From assembly GCF_002287375.1 (NCBI RefSeq), contig NZ_NPOA01000015.1, positions 62,001-126,000 of the forward strand: a DNA stretch of 64,000 nt, read 5' to 3'. Of the stretch, positions 43,428 to 52,865 are shown one piece after another. Below the pieces are notes generated by a model. The model made no database searches. It saw only the letters and a list, made by a program, of their open reading frames with translations, and had not been told where the DNA came from. The translations under genes and the position numbers were made by a program. Numbering within the stretch: the stretch's first letter is position 1; the number at the start of each line of letters is the position of its first letter. The DNA comes from Virgibacillus profundi (GTDB lineage: Bacteria > Bacillota > Bacilli > Bacillales > Amphibacillaceae).

Positions 43428-44504
43428 ATGACTGATAAAACTTTACAAAATTTTAACACTTTAGGTTTTCAACAGGATTTACTTCATTGGTATCATTTAA
43501 ATAAACGGGATTTACCTTGGCGTCAAGACCAGGATCCGTATAAAATATGGGTTTCGGAGATCATGCTTCAGCAAACAAAGGTTGACACGGTCATTCCATA
43601 TTTTCTTCGTTTTATTGACAAATTTCCAACAGTATACGAATTAGCTGCTGCTGACCCTCAGGATGTTTTAAAAGCATGGGAGGGTCTAGGTTACTATTCC
43701 CGTGCAAGGAACTTACAAAACGCTGTTCGTGAGGTTGTTGCTGACTATGGGGGAGAGGTTCCTGATAATACAAGAGAATTAGCATCATTAAAAGGTGTCG
43801 GCCCATACACAAAAGGAGCAATTCTTTCCATTGCCTATAATAAACCGGAACCAGCAGTAGATGGTAATGTAATGCGCGTTTTTTCTCGTATTTTAAAAAT
43901 TGAAGAAGATATTGCACAACAACGCACGAAAAAAATATTTGATGTCTATGTTCGGGAATTGATTAGTGAAGAAGACCCTGCATCATTTAACCAGGCAGTC
44001 ATGGAATTGGGTGCTCTGGTTTGTACACCTAAATCCCCTGGCTGTCTGCTTTGTCCGGTCCAAGAATATTGCCAGGCCTTTGCTGAAGGAATAGAAGAAA
44101 CGCTGCCGATTAAAACCAAAGCAAAAAAGCAAAAGACACATGCTTATGCTGTCTTACTTATAAAAAATGACCTGGGTGAATACGTTATTGAAAAGCGTTC
44201 AGACAAAGGGTTATTAGCAAATCTATGGCAGTTTCCCATGGTTCCAATTGATGAAGTAGGCTGGGATCATGTCGGGAATTGGATTTATAATGAATATGGA
44301 TTGGATATAAAAATAAAAGAAAAAAAAGGAAAACTAAAACATGTTTTTACACATCTTATCTGGCAGCTGGATATTTTTGAAGCTAAAACACCCCAGCAGG
44401 AATTAGGAGATGGACGGTTATTATTTGTGGGAAAAGATAACTTGAAGAAATACCCTTTCCCCGTTTCCCACCAGAAAATGATGCAATATATTGAAGAAGA
44501 ATAG
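43428..44504 (+). CDS. mutY: A/G-specific adenine DNA glycosylase MutY
   Basis: The 358-residue repair enzyme removes adenine opposite 8-oxoguanine. The catalytic Glu in VSEIMLQQTKVDTV, the helix-hairpin-helix LKGVGPYTKGAI, the catalytic Asp in AVDGNVMRVFSR, the 4Fe-4S cysteines (C-x6-C-x2-C-x5-C in CTPKSPGCLLCPVQEYC) and a C-terminal MutT-like domain that recognises 8-oxoG are all present. The gene order yfhP-mutY-sspE is that of B. subtilis, except that fabL is missing between mutY and sspE. Confidence 0.95.
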   Translation: MTDKTLQNFNTLGFQQDLLHWYHLNKRDLPWRQDQDPYKIWVSEIMLQQTKVDTVIPYFLRFIDKFPTVYELAAADPQDVLKAWEGLGYYSRARNLQNAVREVVADYGGEVPDNTRELASLKGVGPYTKGAILSIAYNKPEPAVDGNVMRVFSRILKIEEDIAQQRTKKIFDVYVRELISEEDPASFNQAVMELGALVCTPKSPGCLLCPVQEYCQAFAEGIEETLPIKTKAKKQKTHAYAVLLIKNDLGEYVIEKRSDKGLLANLWQFPMVPIDEVGWDHVGNWIYNEYGLDIKIKEKKGKLKHVFTHLIWQLDIFEAKTPQQELGDGRLLFVGKDNLKKYPFPVSHQKMMQYIEEE

Positions 44505-44677
44505 CTTTTATCCCGTTTCATTTAAGCGTGTACTCTCCTCCAATGCATAGGAATGCTCGTCAATAATTTATGTTAGTTCAGTGTTTTTTATTCATTAAAG
44601 GTATATTTTTCCAATTTAAAATAAAGTGGATAACAAAAACTATAATGGACAAATTAATTATTGCGGAGGTGATACTG

Positions 44678-44848
44678 ATGGCTAAAAAACCAAACAAGAC
44701 AGCTGCAGGTACAAACGTTCAAAAAGTAAAACAACAAAATCAACAAGCAGCTCAAGGACAAGGTCAGTACGGTACTGAATTTGCTTCTGAGACAAATGCT
44801 CAAGAAGTAAAAAAGCAAAATCAAAAATCTCAGCAAAATAAGAAGTAA
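44678..44848 (+). CDS. sspE: Gamma-type small acid-soluble spore protein SspE
   Basis: This 56-residue protein is rich in Gln/Lys/Asn/Ala. It has the two family repeats (AGTNVQKVKQQNQQAAQGQG and a second ETNAQEVKKQNQKSQQNKK) and the conserved EFASET segment cleaved by the germination protease. It serves as an amino-acid reserve in spores. Start is ATG 44678 after a perfect GGAGGTGAT site; the upstream frame to 44570 is not part of the gene. It proves a sporulating host. Confidence 0.93.
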   Translation: MAKKPNKTAAGTNVQKVKQQNQQAAQGQGQYGTEFASETNAQEVKKQNQKSQQNKK

Positions 44849-44870
44849 TTACCTACCCCGTAACTAAAAA

Positions 44871-44915
44871 GAAAAAGAGTTTCCTTTCTTCAAGGAAGCT
44901 CTTTTTCTTTTTTTA
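44871..44915 (+). terminator. Terminator of sspE
   Basis: GAAAAAGAG-T-TTCCTT pairs with AAGGAA-G-CTCTTTTTC around a 5-nt loop, followed by T residues. Confidence 0.88.
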
Positions 44916-44981
44916 GTAAGCTGTATTGCTTTAAAACCCCACAACGGATACGAACTGGTACTTTCTTAGTTCTGCTGTCTC

Positions 44982-45095
44982 TTCTATTGGATAGTTAGCA
45001 TCAGGTTTTAGTTCAATTGGTCGTATAGAGCCGTTCTATTGGACAGTTAGCGTCAGTTTCCAGTCCGTTTGGGCGTAGAGAGGAATTCTATCTTT
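44982..45095. repeat. Array 3 of the 52-bp repeat
   Basis: Two units and a partial third start at 44982, 45034 and 45086 (TTCTATTGG(A/T)(C/T)AGTTAGC, then CCGTTTGGGCGTAGAG). The period is again exactly 52 bp, and the TTTGGGCGTAGAG core is shared with arrays 1 and 2. It occupies the 437-bp gap between sspE and ntdP; the rest of the gap (45096-45270) shows only AT-rich sequence. Confidence 0.75.
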
Positions 45096-45285
45096 AAGCA
45101 CAAAAATAGGATAAGCAATCAAGACTATCGCTGAAAAGTTTGGTTAATCTCAGTCTTCTTTGAATGTTGTTTTTTTGTTCTGCTTCCATACTTGTGGTCA
45201 TAATACTTTATATTTAATTTTGTAGGCAGTATAATATATGCAGGATTAAAATGGATTAATGAAAATGTATAGGAAGGAAGATAGG

Positions 45286-45813
45286 ATGGTTGCTCCGAGA
45301 CCGGGTTCTAAAATGCAAATACAAAGCTATAAACATGATGGAAGCTTACATCGTGTTTGGGACAATAGTTTAGTTCTAAAAGGAACGGAAACAGTAGTTA
45401 TCGGGGCGAATGACAAAACAAAAGTGACGGAAAGCGATGGGAGGACATGGATAACAAGGGAACCGGCCATTTGTTATTTCCATGCGAAACATTGGTTTAA
45501 TATTATCGGAATGCTTAGAAATGATGGGATCTATTATTATTGCAATATAAGCTCTCCATTTGTTTATGATGAAGAAGCATTGAAATATATTGATTATGAC
45601 TTGGATGTGAAGGTTTATCCTGATATGACCTATGATCTACTGGATGAAGATGAATACGTGGAACATAGTGAACAAATGAATTATCCCAGAGTTTTGGATC
45701 GCATTTTGCATAATAATATCGATTATCTGTTACGATGGGTTCGTCAGAAGAAGGGGCCATTCGCACCGGATTTTGTAGACGAATGGTATGAACGGTACTT
45801 AACATACCGATAA
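45286..45813 (+). CDS. ntdP: Nucleoside tri-/diphosphate phosphatase NtdP (YgaC, DUF402)
   Basis: The 175-residue DUF402 protein has [52 protein letters not shown] and [18 protein letters not shown], which match the staphylococcal NtdP almost motif by motif. That enzyme hydrolyses nucleoside tri- and diphosphates with divalent metal. Start is ATG 45286, with AAGGAAG upstream; the ATG at 45259 precedes it. The next gene on the same strand is the ABC exporter ygaD, as in B. subtilis. Confidence 0.9.
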   Translation: MVAPRPGSKMQIQSYKHDGSLHRVWDNSLVLKGTETVVIGANDKTKVTESDGRTWITREPAICYFHAKHWFNIIGMLRNDGIYYYCNISSPFVYDEEALKYIDYDLDVKVYPDMTYDLLDEDEYVEHSEQMNYPRVLDRILHNNIDYLLRWVRQKKGPFAPDFVDEWYERYLTYR

Positions 45814-45827
45814 CTTTAAGTTAGAAA

Positions 45828-45882
45828 TCCTTGGGACTGCACTTCGTTCGTCCCATCAAGACCCTTGTTACTTTCTGTAGCA
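45828..45882. repeat. Solo fragment of the composite repeat terminus
   Basis: TTGGGACTGCACTTCGTTCG followed by TCCCATCAAGACCCTTGTT is almost the same as the left terminus of copy D (54156 onward), but no GC-rich modules follow. It is inserted between ntdP and ygaD. Confidence 0.65.
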
Positions 45883-45927
45883 AGGCTTTTCTATTGAATT
45901 GACTATGAGAATAAGGAAGATTAACTT

Positions 45928-47700
45928 ATGAGCAGTGTAAAGCAATACCTAAAGTTCGTAAAACCATATAAATGGAAAATTTTATGGACGATACTAGTAG
46001 GTATTCTGAAATTTGGAATACCACTACTTATGCCATTAATTTTAAAATATGTCATAGATAATATTATTGATGCAGGAAATATGAGCAATTCCGAGAAAAT
46101 AACAGATCTATTTTGGTTAATGGGAATTGCATTTGTGATTTTCTTTGTATTGCGTCCCCCGATAGAATACATTCGACAATATTTAGCGCAATGGGTAGGC
46201 AACAGAATCCTATATGATATAAGGGACAGGCTGTTTGATCACATACAAAAGCTGAGCCTGAAGTTCTATTCTAAGACAAAAACCGGCGAAATTATTTCCC
46301 GGGTAATACATGATGTCGAACAAACGAAAACTTTCGTGATAACTGGCTTAATGAACGTATGGCTGGATTTAATTACAATTGTAATTGCTATAGCTATTAT
46401 GCTTACAATGGATGTTTGGTTAACGATTGTTGCAATTATTTTATTCCCGTTATACGGTTTTTCGGTAAAATATTTTTATGCGAAATTACGCTGGTTGACT
46501 CGTGACCGGTCACAATCATTAGCTGAAGTGCAAGGGCATTTACATGAGCGTGTTCAGGGGATGCCTGTAACACGAAGCTTTGCATTGGAAGATTATGAAC
46601 AGGGCCAGTTTGCTAAACGAAATGATGATTTCTGGGAAAAGTCAATTGATCATACCATTTGGAACGCAAAAACATTTGCAGTAACCAATACAATTACCGA
46701 TTTAGCTCCGTTACTCGTCATTGGTTTTGCAGGCTATCAAGTAATAATTGGTGACATTTCAATGGGGACAATGATGGCTTTTGTCGGATATATGGAGAGA
46801 GTGTACAGTCCATTGAGGCGATTGGTGAATTCATCAACAGTTTTAGTGCAATCTATTGCATCGATTGATCGTGTGTTTGAATTTTTAAATGAAAAATACG
46901 ATATTACTGATAAAAAGAATGCGAAAGAGCTTGGACGAATCGATGGATCTGTTGAAATCTCAGATGTATCTTTTCAATATGAGGAAGAAGAAAATGAAGT
47001 TTTAAAAAATGTCAGCTTGCATGTAAAACGTGGGGAAACCATTGCTTTTGTTGGCATGAGTGGTGGAGGAAAATCTACATTAATTAGTTTGATTCCACGA
47101 TTTTACGATGTTACCAGTGGTTCCATCAAGGTTGATGGCATCGATATTCGTGATGTAAAGGCACGTTCACTCAGAAATAACATTGGGATGGTCTTACAGG
47201 ATAATACATTATTCAGTGAATCCATTGCTATGAACATACGAATGGGTAAACCTGATGCTTCGGATGAAGAAGTTATAGCTGCAGCCAAAGCAGCAAATGC
47301 TCATGATTTTGTTGAAAATCTGCCATATGGCTATGACACGCAAGTAGGGGAACGTGGAGTTAAATTGTCAGGTGGACAAAAACAGCGGATCGCCATTGCA
47401 AGGGTATTTTTGAAAAATCCTCCAATATTGATTTTTGATGAAGCAACATCCGCATTGGATTTAGAAAGTGAGCATACCATTCAGGAAGCAATGGAAAAAT
47501 TAGCTTCTGATCGTACAACATTTATCGTGGCACACCGCTTGGCAACAATTACACATGCAGATAGAATTGTAGTTATCGAAAATGGTGAAATTGTTGAGGT
47601 AGGTTCACATGATGAGTTGATGCGGGTGCAAGGGAGCTACTATGATTTGTATCAGGTACAGGATTTGGATGATGGAAGTGAAAAGGTTGTTGTGAAATAG
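45928..47700 (+). CDS. ygaD: ABC exporter, fused membrane and ATPase domains (YgaD-type)
   Basis: The 590-residue half-transporter has six membrane helices (residues ~20-320) and a C-terminal ATPase with Walker A GMSGGGKSTLIS, Q-loop VLQDNTLF, signature LSGGQKQRIAIA, Walker B ILIFDEATSALD and switch His IVAHRLAT. It should act as a homodimer exporting lipids or drugs. The order ntdP-ygaD, with gsaB and bcp farther on, equals that of B. subtilis. AAGGAAG lies upstream of the ATG. Confidence 0.92.
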   Translation: MSSVKQYLKFVKPYKWKILWTILVGILKFGIPLLMPLILKYVIDNIIDAGNMSNSEKITDLFWLMGIAFVIFFVLRPPIEYIRQYLAQWVGNRILYDIRDRLFDHIQKLSLKFYSKTKTGEIISRVIHDVEQTKTFVITGLMNVWLDLITIVIAIAIMLTMDVWLTIVAIILFPLYGFSVKYFYAKLRWLTRDRSQSLAEVQGHLHERVQGMPVTRSFALEDYEQGQFAKRNDDFWEKSIDHTIWNAKTFAVTNTITDLAPLLVIGFAGYQVIIGDISMGTMMAFVGYMERVYSPLRRLVNSSTVLVQSIASIDRVFEFLNEKYDITDKKNAKELGRIDGSVEISDVSFQYEEEENEVLKNVSLHVKRGETIAFVGMSGGGKSTLISLIPRFYDVTSGSIKVDGIDIRDVKARSLRNNIGMVLQDNTLFSESIAMNIRMGKPDASDEEVIAAAKAANAHDFVENLPYGYDTQVGERGVKLSGGQKQRIAIARVFLKNPPILIFDEATSALDLESEHTIQEAMEKLASDRTTFIVAHRLATITHADRIVVIENGEIVEVGSHDELMRVQGSYYDLYQVQDLDDGSEKVVVK

Positions 47701-47798
47701 ATGTTATTGAGAAGCGTTCCATCGTGGAGTTATCCTAAATTTTAGGGTTCGCTTGTAAGGCGTTAAATGACTAAATTAAAAAGGAATAAATCGCTATT

Positions 47799-47837
47799 AA
47801 CAAGGCTTAGAGAAAATTTCTCTAAGCCTTGTTATTT
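47799..47837 (+). terminator. Terminator of ygaD
   Basis: A 15-bp stem (AACAAGGCTTAGAGA and its complement) with a short loop is followed by a T-rich sequence. Confidence 0.9.
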
Positions 47838-47877
47838 ATATGTTTGCAAATTCATATTTAGGCTGTCTGTACAAAAT

Positions 47878-48432
47878 TTAGACTCTTAACGAACCGCGGA
47901 ACCCTCTGGCGCCATAGTAGGATTCCGCACCGTTATGATACACAAATACGTGCCCGAAGCGATAATCACAAAAAAGAGCGCCACCGAGTTCTCTGATATC
48001 AGCAGGTGTTTGCACCCAAGTTGACGTTTTCTTATCAAAATTTTCAAGTTCCTGCAACGCTCGATATTCTTCTTCCATTAAAATTTCAATGCCCATGGCA
48101 GTTGCCATATCAATCGCATTATTTTCTGGTTTATGTTTTTTCCTTGACTCCAGCGCAGCAAGATCGTAGCAAACACTTCTGCGACCTTTAGGACTTTCTG
48201 CTGAACAATCATAAAAAATGTATTCGTCATTGTCATGACCTACAACGTCCGGTTCACCGCCAGTTTCCTCCATTTCATTGAGTGACCACAGTTTTTCAGT
48301 ATTAGCATCCAGCTTTGCTTGGACTTCAGCCCATTCAAGACCTTCATGCCGGTGCATGTTTTTCTCAAAACGATCTTTCAATACTTGGAGTAATTCTTCA
48401 CGTTTTTCCATTGTCAATTCCTTTTTAGTCAT
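47878..48432 (-). CDS. DUF4256-family protein
   Basis: The 184-residue soluble protein has the DUF4256 motifs: LEWAEVQAKLDANTEKLWSL, GGEPDVVG, FYDCSAESPKGRRSVCYD, IDMATAMGIEILMEEEYRALQ and FGHVFVYHNGAESYYGARGFRG. No catalytic residues can be proposed with confidence. AAGGGGG precedes the ATG. It is the first gene of the block that interrupts the ygaD-gsaB synteny. The function is unknown. Confidence 0.85.
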   Translation of the reverse strand: MTKKELTMEKREELLQVLKDRFEKNMHRHEGLEWAEVQAKLDANTEKLWSLNEMEETGGEPDVVGHDNDEYIFYDCSAESPKGRRSVCYDLAALESRKKHKPENNAIDMATAMGIEILMEEEYRALQELENFDKKTSTWVQTPADIRELGGALFCDYRFGHVFVYHNGAESYYGARGFRGSLRV

Positions 48433-48705
48433 GTTAGTTTCCCCCTTATTATTTTATAATAAATCATCTAAATAGCTGTGTGAATTCAGTTTACAATAGA
48501 ATGTATGATTAAGTAAATTCATTTCTCCACAATCACGCATAAGTAATAATTGCGAAGGGCGGCTATTAGAAGTAAGAATGATCCAACTATATGACCCAGA
48601 GTATACCAAAAATACTAATTAACCAGCGCCTTACAGCTTATTGGTGAAATAAATTCAAATTTTTGTTACCATTTAAATATTCCAATAAGACAAGGAGCAA
48701 ATCAA

Positions 48706-49215
48706 ATGAGAGACACATTACATCTTCGACCACTTGAGAAAGAAGACTTGGAATTCATTTATAAAATGCGAACGAACCCTAATGTGATGGATTATTGGTG
48801 TGACGAGCCCTATACAACGATGGATAAATTGAGGAAGTCCTATGAGGCTGGACATGACAGTGACTCACACAGACAATTCATTCTTTATCATTCAAAAGAA
48901 AAAGTCGGTTATCTCGGTCTGTTTGATATTGATGCCCGTCATCGGAACGCAGAATTTGCAATCATGATCGATCCCGCACAACAAGGTAAAGGTTATGCAA
49001 CCGATGCGACAAGACTGATTGTCGAGTACGGCTTCAATCAATTGAACTTACGCAAATTATTCTTGTTTGTGGTCAATATCAATGAAAAAGCTGTTCATAT
49101 TTATCAAAAAGTCGGATTCCAAATGGAAGGGGAGCTGAAAAAGCATTTCTTTGTGGATGGCAGTTATCATGATGCGTCCATTATGAGTCTATTCCGGGAA
49201 GATTATGTGAATTAG
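48706..49215 (+). CDS. speG: Spermidine N-acetyltransferase-like protein (SpeG family)
   Basis: The 169-residue GNAT protein aligns by eye with SpeG throughout: LHLRPLEKEDLEFIYKMRTNPNVMDYWCDEPY, HRNAEFAIMIDPAQQGKGYATDA (acetyl-CoA loop QQGKGYA) and LNLRKLFLFVVNINEKAVHIYQKVGFQMEGEL. SpeG acetylates spermidine/spermine, reducing polyamine toxicity. AAGGAG precedes the ATG. No polyamine gene is nearby, so the substrate is inferred from similarity. Confidence 0.82.
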   Translation: MRDTLHLRPLEKEDLEFIYKMRTNPNVMDYWCDEPYTTMDKLRKSYEAGHDSDSHRQFILYHSKEKVGYLGLFDIDARHRNAEFAIMIDPAQQGKGYATDATRLIVEYGFNQLNLRKLFLFVVNINEKAVHIYQKVGFQMEGELKKHFFVDGSYHDASIMSLFREDYVN

Positions 49216-49275
49216 CAATAATAGGAAGGGCTGAGCCAAAATAATATTGGGTCAGCTCTGTTTTAAATTACGTTT

Positions 49276-49755
49276 TTACGGTAATTCTTTTATATACCAA
49301 GCGTCCATAGCATTATGCTCTGAACCATCCAGTGGTTTATCAAGTTGTTGGAAACCTAATTTGGTGTAAAGCAGATTAGCTGTCTGGAGTTTATTCAACG
49401 TTTCTAAGTAACAGTATGTATAGTGTTCCTTGGCGAAGTCTAGTGCTACTTTCATCAGTATCCTCGACAGACCCATACCCTGAGTTTCGGGTGTAATGTA
49501 TAGCTTCTGCAGTTCGCAAATCTCCGTTTTTAGTCCAAATGGTGCAATACCCACGCCACCAAACACTTCATCTTGTTCATTCACTACAACCCAATACTTT
49601 GCATTTGTTTGTTGCTTGTAAAATTGGGCTAGACTTCCGAGTTGGGGGTCAAAATAGGCTGTTCCTGGAATGTTTAAGCCAAATGATTCCAATGACCGTT
49701 TAATAATTTGCTCCATCGTTTTATTATCTTTATCTGTAATTTCGCGAATCTGCAT
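49276..49755 (-). CDS. GNAT-family N-acetyltransferase
   Basis: The 159-residue GNAT protein has the core pattern EVFGGVGIAPF, CELQKLYITPETQGMGLSRILMKVALDFA (acetyl-CoA loop QGMGLS) and LYTKLGFQQLDKPL. It is of the general amino-group acetyltransferase type; the substrate is unknown. It lies just before the SirTM cluster on the same strand, and an acetyltransferase may be an accessory part of that cluster, but a 126-bp gap separates them. Confidence 0.83.
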   Translation of the reverse strand: MQIREITDKDNKTMEQIIKRSLESFGLNIPGTAYFDPQLGSLAQFYKQQTNAKYWVVVNEQDEVFGGVGIAPFGLKTEICELQKLYITPETQGMGLSRILMKVALDFAKEHYTYCYLETLNKLQTANLLYTKLGFQQLDKPLDGSEHNAMDAWYIKELP

Positions 49756-49881
49756 GATTTAATCCCCCAGTAATTTAATATTAACGTAATATTCCAAACG
49801 GTTCTCAAAAAAGAAAAGACAATCAAATGAATGATCGCCTTATTCAACTCCTGCTTAAAGTTACCGAACTTCTCAGAAATC

Positions 49882-50889
49882 CTAATTGAATGCTCCAGCC
49901 AATAATTTAATAGCTTTTTTGCGGGCTTCTAACCCTGGCATAAGCGGTATTAACAGGACTTCATCTGCCTTAAATTGAGTAATCAACGCCTTTAATTGTT
50001 CTGTGACACTTTCAATATCGCCCACAACCATCCGGGTTCGATTCGCTTGAATAATTGCCTTTTCCTTTTCTGTATATGGATAGTTTCGAGCTGTTTCAAC
50101 TGATGGGAATTCTTTTAAATAGCCAAAATTATCTGTGCCGAGTAACCAGAAATCTAAGGCTTCTGCGTATCTTTTAGCTTCCTCATTCGTTTCGGCAACG
50201 ACAACAAATGGGGCAATGGACACTTTGGGTTCCGGCATGAAAGACGAAGGTTTAAAATTCTCACGATATGCCTTCGCTGCTTGGATACCAATTTTTATTT
50301 TATCAATACCTGCAATTGGAAATAATCCAAACGTATAGCCAATTCCTAAATTAGCAGCCATCTTAGCATTTCTGACACTAGTTGATAGCACCCACATTTG
50401 AGGAACTGTTGAAATAACCGGGTTAGCAGTAATCCCGGAGAAACGATGGTTTTCATCCACTTGGTCGCTCAAATACTTGGTTAAATCAACAATACTCTGT
50501 TCGTAATTGAGCTTACCCTTTTTATTCTCATTCAATGTCCGATTCACAATGGCCGTTCCTAGCGTGTTGCCTATTCCTAAATCAATTCGACCAGGATGAA
50601 ACGCTTCGAGAATCCGAAAATTTTCAGCTACTTTATAAGGACTATAATGCGGAATCATCACACCGCCAGAACCGATACGAATCCGCTCGGTCGCATCTGC
50701 TAAACGCATCATGATCAGTTCCGGTGAACTACTGGCAAAAGCAGGAACGTTATGATGTTCTGCCATCCAAAACCGTTCGTAACCTAAATCTTCCGCTAAT
50801 TGAGCTAGCGTAATCGTATGCTGCAAAGCTTCCCCGGCACTCGAGCCTTCGTCAATTTGAGCGTAATCTAAAATCCCTAATTTAACCAA
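49882..50889 (-). CDS. Luciferase-like flavin-dependent monooxygenase of the SirTM locus
   Basis: The 335-residue protein is a single-chain LLM: LGILDYAQIDEGSSAGEAL, RFWMAEHHNVPAFASSSPEL, RIGSGGVMIPHYSPYKVAENFRIL, HPGRIDLGIGNTLGT. These enzymes use FMNH2 and O2. It starts at TTG 50889 and follows the lipoate ligase gene by 30 bp on the same strand. LLM genes are recurring partners of extended SirTM operons (from memory), so a redox role linked to the ADP-ribosylated carrier protein is inferred. Confidence 0.87.
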   Translation of the reverse strand: MVKLGILDYAQIDEGSSAGEALQHTITLAQLAEDLGYERFWMAEHHNVPAFASSSPELIMMRLADATERIRIGSGGVMIPHYSPYKVAENFRILEAFHPGRIDLGIGNTLGTAIVNRTLNENKKGKLNYEQSIVDLTKYLSDQVDENHRFSGITANPVISTVPQMWVLSTSVRNAKMAANLGIGYTFGLFPIAGIDKIKIGIQAAKAYRENFKPSSFMPEPKVSIAPFVVVAETNEEAKRYAEALDFWLLGTDNFGYLKEFPSVETARNYPYTEKEKAIIQANRTRMVVGDIESVTEQLKALITQFKADEVLLIPLMPGLEARKKAIKLLAGAFN

Positions 50890-50919
50890 TTTGACCCTTC
50901 TTTCTAAATCTCATGGTGT

Positions 50920-51951
50920 TTATACTTTTTCGCTTAAGATAAAACTAACTAATTCTTCTTTCGTTAGTTTTACGAAATAATTAGCCAAATCGAACGGCTC
51001 TAACGCATTTAATAAGTCCTTTTTTCTTAACCGTACCCCGACTAAAGCTGCTTCTATTTCTTTTATATCTTTTGTACCAAAGAAGTCACCCGTAATCTGG
51101 ATGGCAGCAATTTTAGCATGCTCAACGCCTAAGCCGACACTAATCGTTCCAATTGGAAAACGTTCTGTTAAACGATATTCGAACTGATTAAAGCGGCCAT
51201 AATTCCAGTCCCAATTGTTGTATTTCTCAGCAGCAATTTTATCGACACCCACCCAATCTTCTGGCGTTAGTTCATAGCGCTTCGCTTCACTGACGTCATC
51301 AACTTCAAGTAATTGGCAAATCATATAATCCGTAAAGTCCCAGACCGTCATTTCCTGGTATTCCGGTGCTATATGGGGACGAATTGATCCTACTCGACTA
51401 CGGACGGACCTGATACCATGTGAATCAATTTTCTTTTGGTTTGGGTTCAAGACGGATACCATTGCTTCATAATTAGGATCCATAAGTAACGAATACCCAG
51501 CGTAAACGCGACCTTTCTGTAAGGTCATCGCTGCACCAGAAATTTTCTTACCATCTAAAACTAAATCATTACGGCCTTTTTGTTCTAAATGATCTACACC
51601 TAAATTCTCAAGTGCTTTGACGACCGGTTCATACAAACTCACGTAGTTCCCATAAATGTCATTACTGCCATCAAATAAGAAACAAAAACTCATATTTCGA
51701 TCATCGAGGTAAATTGCACCGCCACCTGTTTCACGGCGAATGATTTTAATATCATTTGCATCCATATAAGGCTGATTGACTTCCTCGTATGCATTCTGAA
51801 ATTTTCCAATTTGAACAGCTGGGTGCATCATGTATGGGAACAAAACATCATCATCTAAGAAAATATGGTCTTTCACATATTCTTGCAGGGCCATTGCCAT
51901 TCCTGGGTCATAAATCCATTCTCCATTACGCTTTGATTCAATTAAATACAT
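50920..51951 (-). CDS. lplA: Lipoate-protein ligase A (LplA2-type, SirTM locus)
   Basis: The 343-residue enzyme has the LplA motifs: RRETGGGAIYLDDRNMSFCF (lipoyl-binding loop), KGRNDLVLDGKKISGAAM (catalytic Lys region) and a C-terminal accessory domain (FPIGTISVGLGVEHAKIAAIQITGDFFG). It activates lipoate with ATP and attaches it to lipoyl domains. Its place between a class-M sirtuin and an LLM, with GcvH-L two genes upstream, marks it as the LplA2 isoform dedicated to GcvH-L. AAATG-proximal GGGGGCTAGC gives the ribosome site. Confidence 0.9.
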   Translation of the reverse strand: MYLIESKRNGEWIYDPGMAMALQEYVKDHIFLDDDVLFPYMMHPAVQIGKFQNAYEEVNQPYMDANDIKIIRRETGGGAIYLDDRNMSFCFLFDGSNDIYGNYVSLYEPVVKALENLGVDHLEQKGRNDLVLDGKKISGAAMTLQKGRVYAGYSLLMDPNYEAMVSVLNPNQKKIDSHGIRSVRSRVGSIRPHIAPEYQEMTVWDFTDYMICQLLEVDDVSEAKRYELTPEDWVGVDKIAAEKYNNWDWNYGRFNQFEYRLTERFPIGTISVGLGVEHAKIAAIQITGDFFGTKDIKEIEAALVGVRLRKKDLLNALEPFDLANYFVKLTKEELVSFILSEKV

Positions 51952-51968
51952 TTGCTAGCCCCCATTAT

Positions 51969-52856
51969 TCACTTGCTACTCGCATGTAACACTTCAGCAA
52001 TATTTTCATCAATTCGCACTGTTTGCGGACGAATCCCGTGTGGAATGAAGTAATCTTTTTGATTCATTGTCACAAATAACGCTTTCGCATTTTTTTCCGT
52101 CATTTGTTGGAACGGGTGTTTAATAAATTGTGGGGTTGTATGTCCCACACCAATTTCCAAAAAAAGTACTTTCTTGTCTTGATTTTCTTTTAAGAATTGA
52201 TCATAACGCTCTTTCTGTTCATGGAAATGACCATCTTCGACCATTCCTTTTTCTTCATTACGTTTATTAACTTCCAAACCGGCTCCACATTTCGGGCAAT
52301 GAGGAACTAAATTTGCAGGTATCTTCATATCTGATTGTTCCCGGGCCATTTGGCGAATTAAGGCTTCATCGTGATATGTCTGTTGGTGACAATGTTCGGA
52401 GCATTGCCACAGCCCGTATTCTCCTTGAATGCGAAACACTTTTTCCATATCAAACGCCGCTGCATAAAATGCATTATCGGCATTCGTCGTAATAACATGA
52501 TAATTTTTACCAGTCATCATGTGTCGCAAATCGACATATGCTTGTCCTACTGGTTGATCAAAGAAATTCAACAAACTGAAGCGGCTTTGAAATGCCCAAT
52601 ATTCTTGTTCATCTTCAAAATCAAATAGACTTGCTTGTAACATATCAAAGAAGCGATACTTCTGGGTAAAATCAGGAAAAGCATCCGTAAATCTTTTCCC
52701 TACATATGTAAACCCGGTCGCTGCAGACATTCCTGCACCAATTCCAATGACAATTGCTTCAGCTTCTTCTGTTAGTTGGTTTAATAAATCGGCTTGTGAT
52801 AATGATGATTCTGATTCCATCGTTAATGTCTGCCAATGTCCTTTAAGTTCCTGCAT
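51969..52856 (-). CDS. Class-M sirtuin (SirTM), protein ADP-ribosyltransferase
   Basis: The 295-residue sirtuin has the NAD loop [18 protein letters not shown], an ITTNADNAF segment and two zinc-knuckle parts (WQCSEHC and HCPKCGAG). The canonical catalytic His-Gly is replaced by Gln-Gly in RIQGEYGLW, a change typical of SirTM enzymes, which mono-ADP-ribosylate the lipoylated GcvH-L instead of deacetylating lysines. It lies between macrodomain and lipoate ligase genes. AGGGGA lies upstream of ATG 52856. Confidence 0.92.
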   Translation of the reverse strand: MQELKGHWQTLTMESESSLSQADLLNQLTEEAEAIVIGIGAGMSAATGFTYVGKRFTDAFPDFTQKYRFFDMLQASLFDFEDEQEYWAFQSRFSLLNFFDQPVGQAYVDLRHMMTGKNYHVITTNADNAFYAAAFDMEKVFRIQGEYGLWQCSEHCHQQTYHDEALIRQMAREQSDMKIPANLVPHCPKCGAGLEVNKRNEEKGMVEDGHFHEQKERYDQFLKENQDKKVLFLEIGVGHTTPQFIKHPFQQMTEKNAKALFVTMNQKDYFIPHGIRPQTVRIDENIAEVLHASSK

Positions 52857-52865
52857 AACAATCCC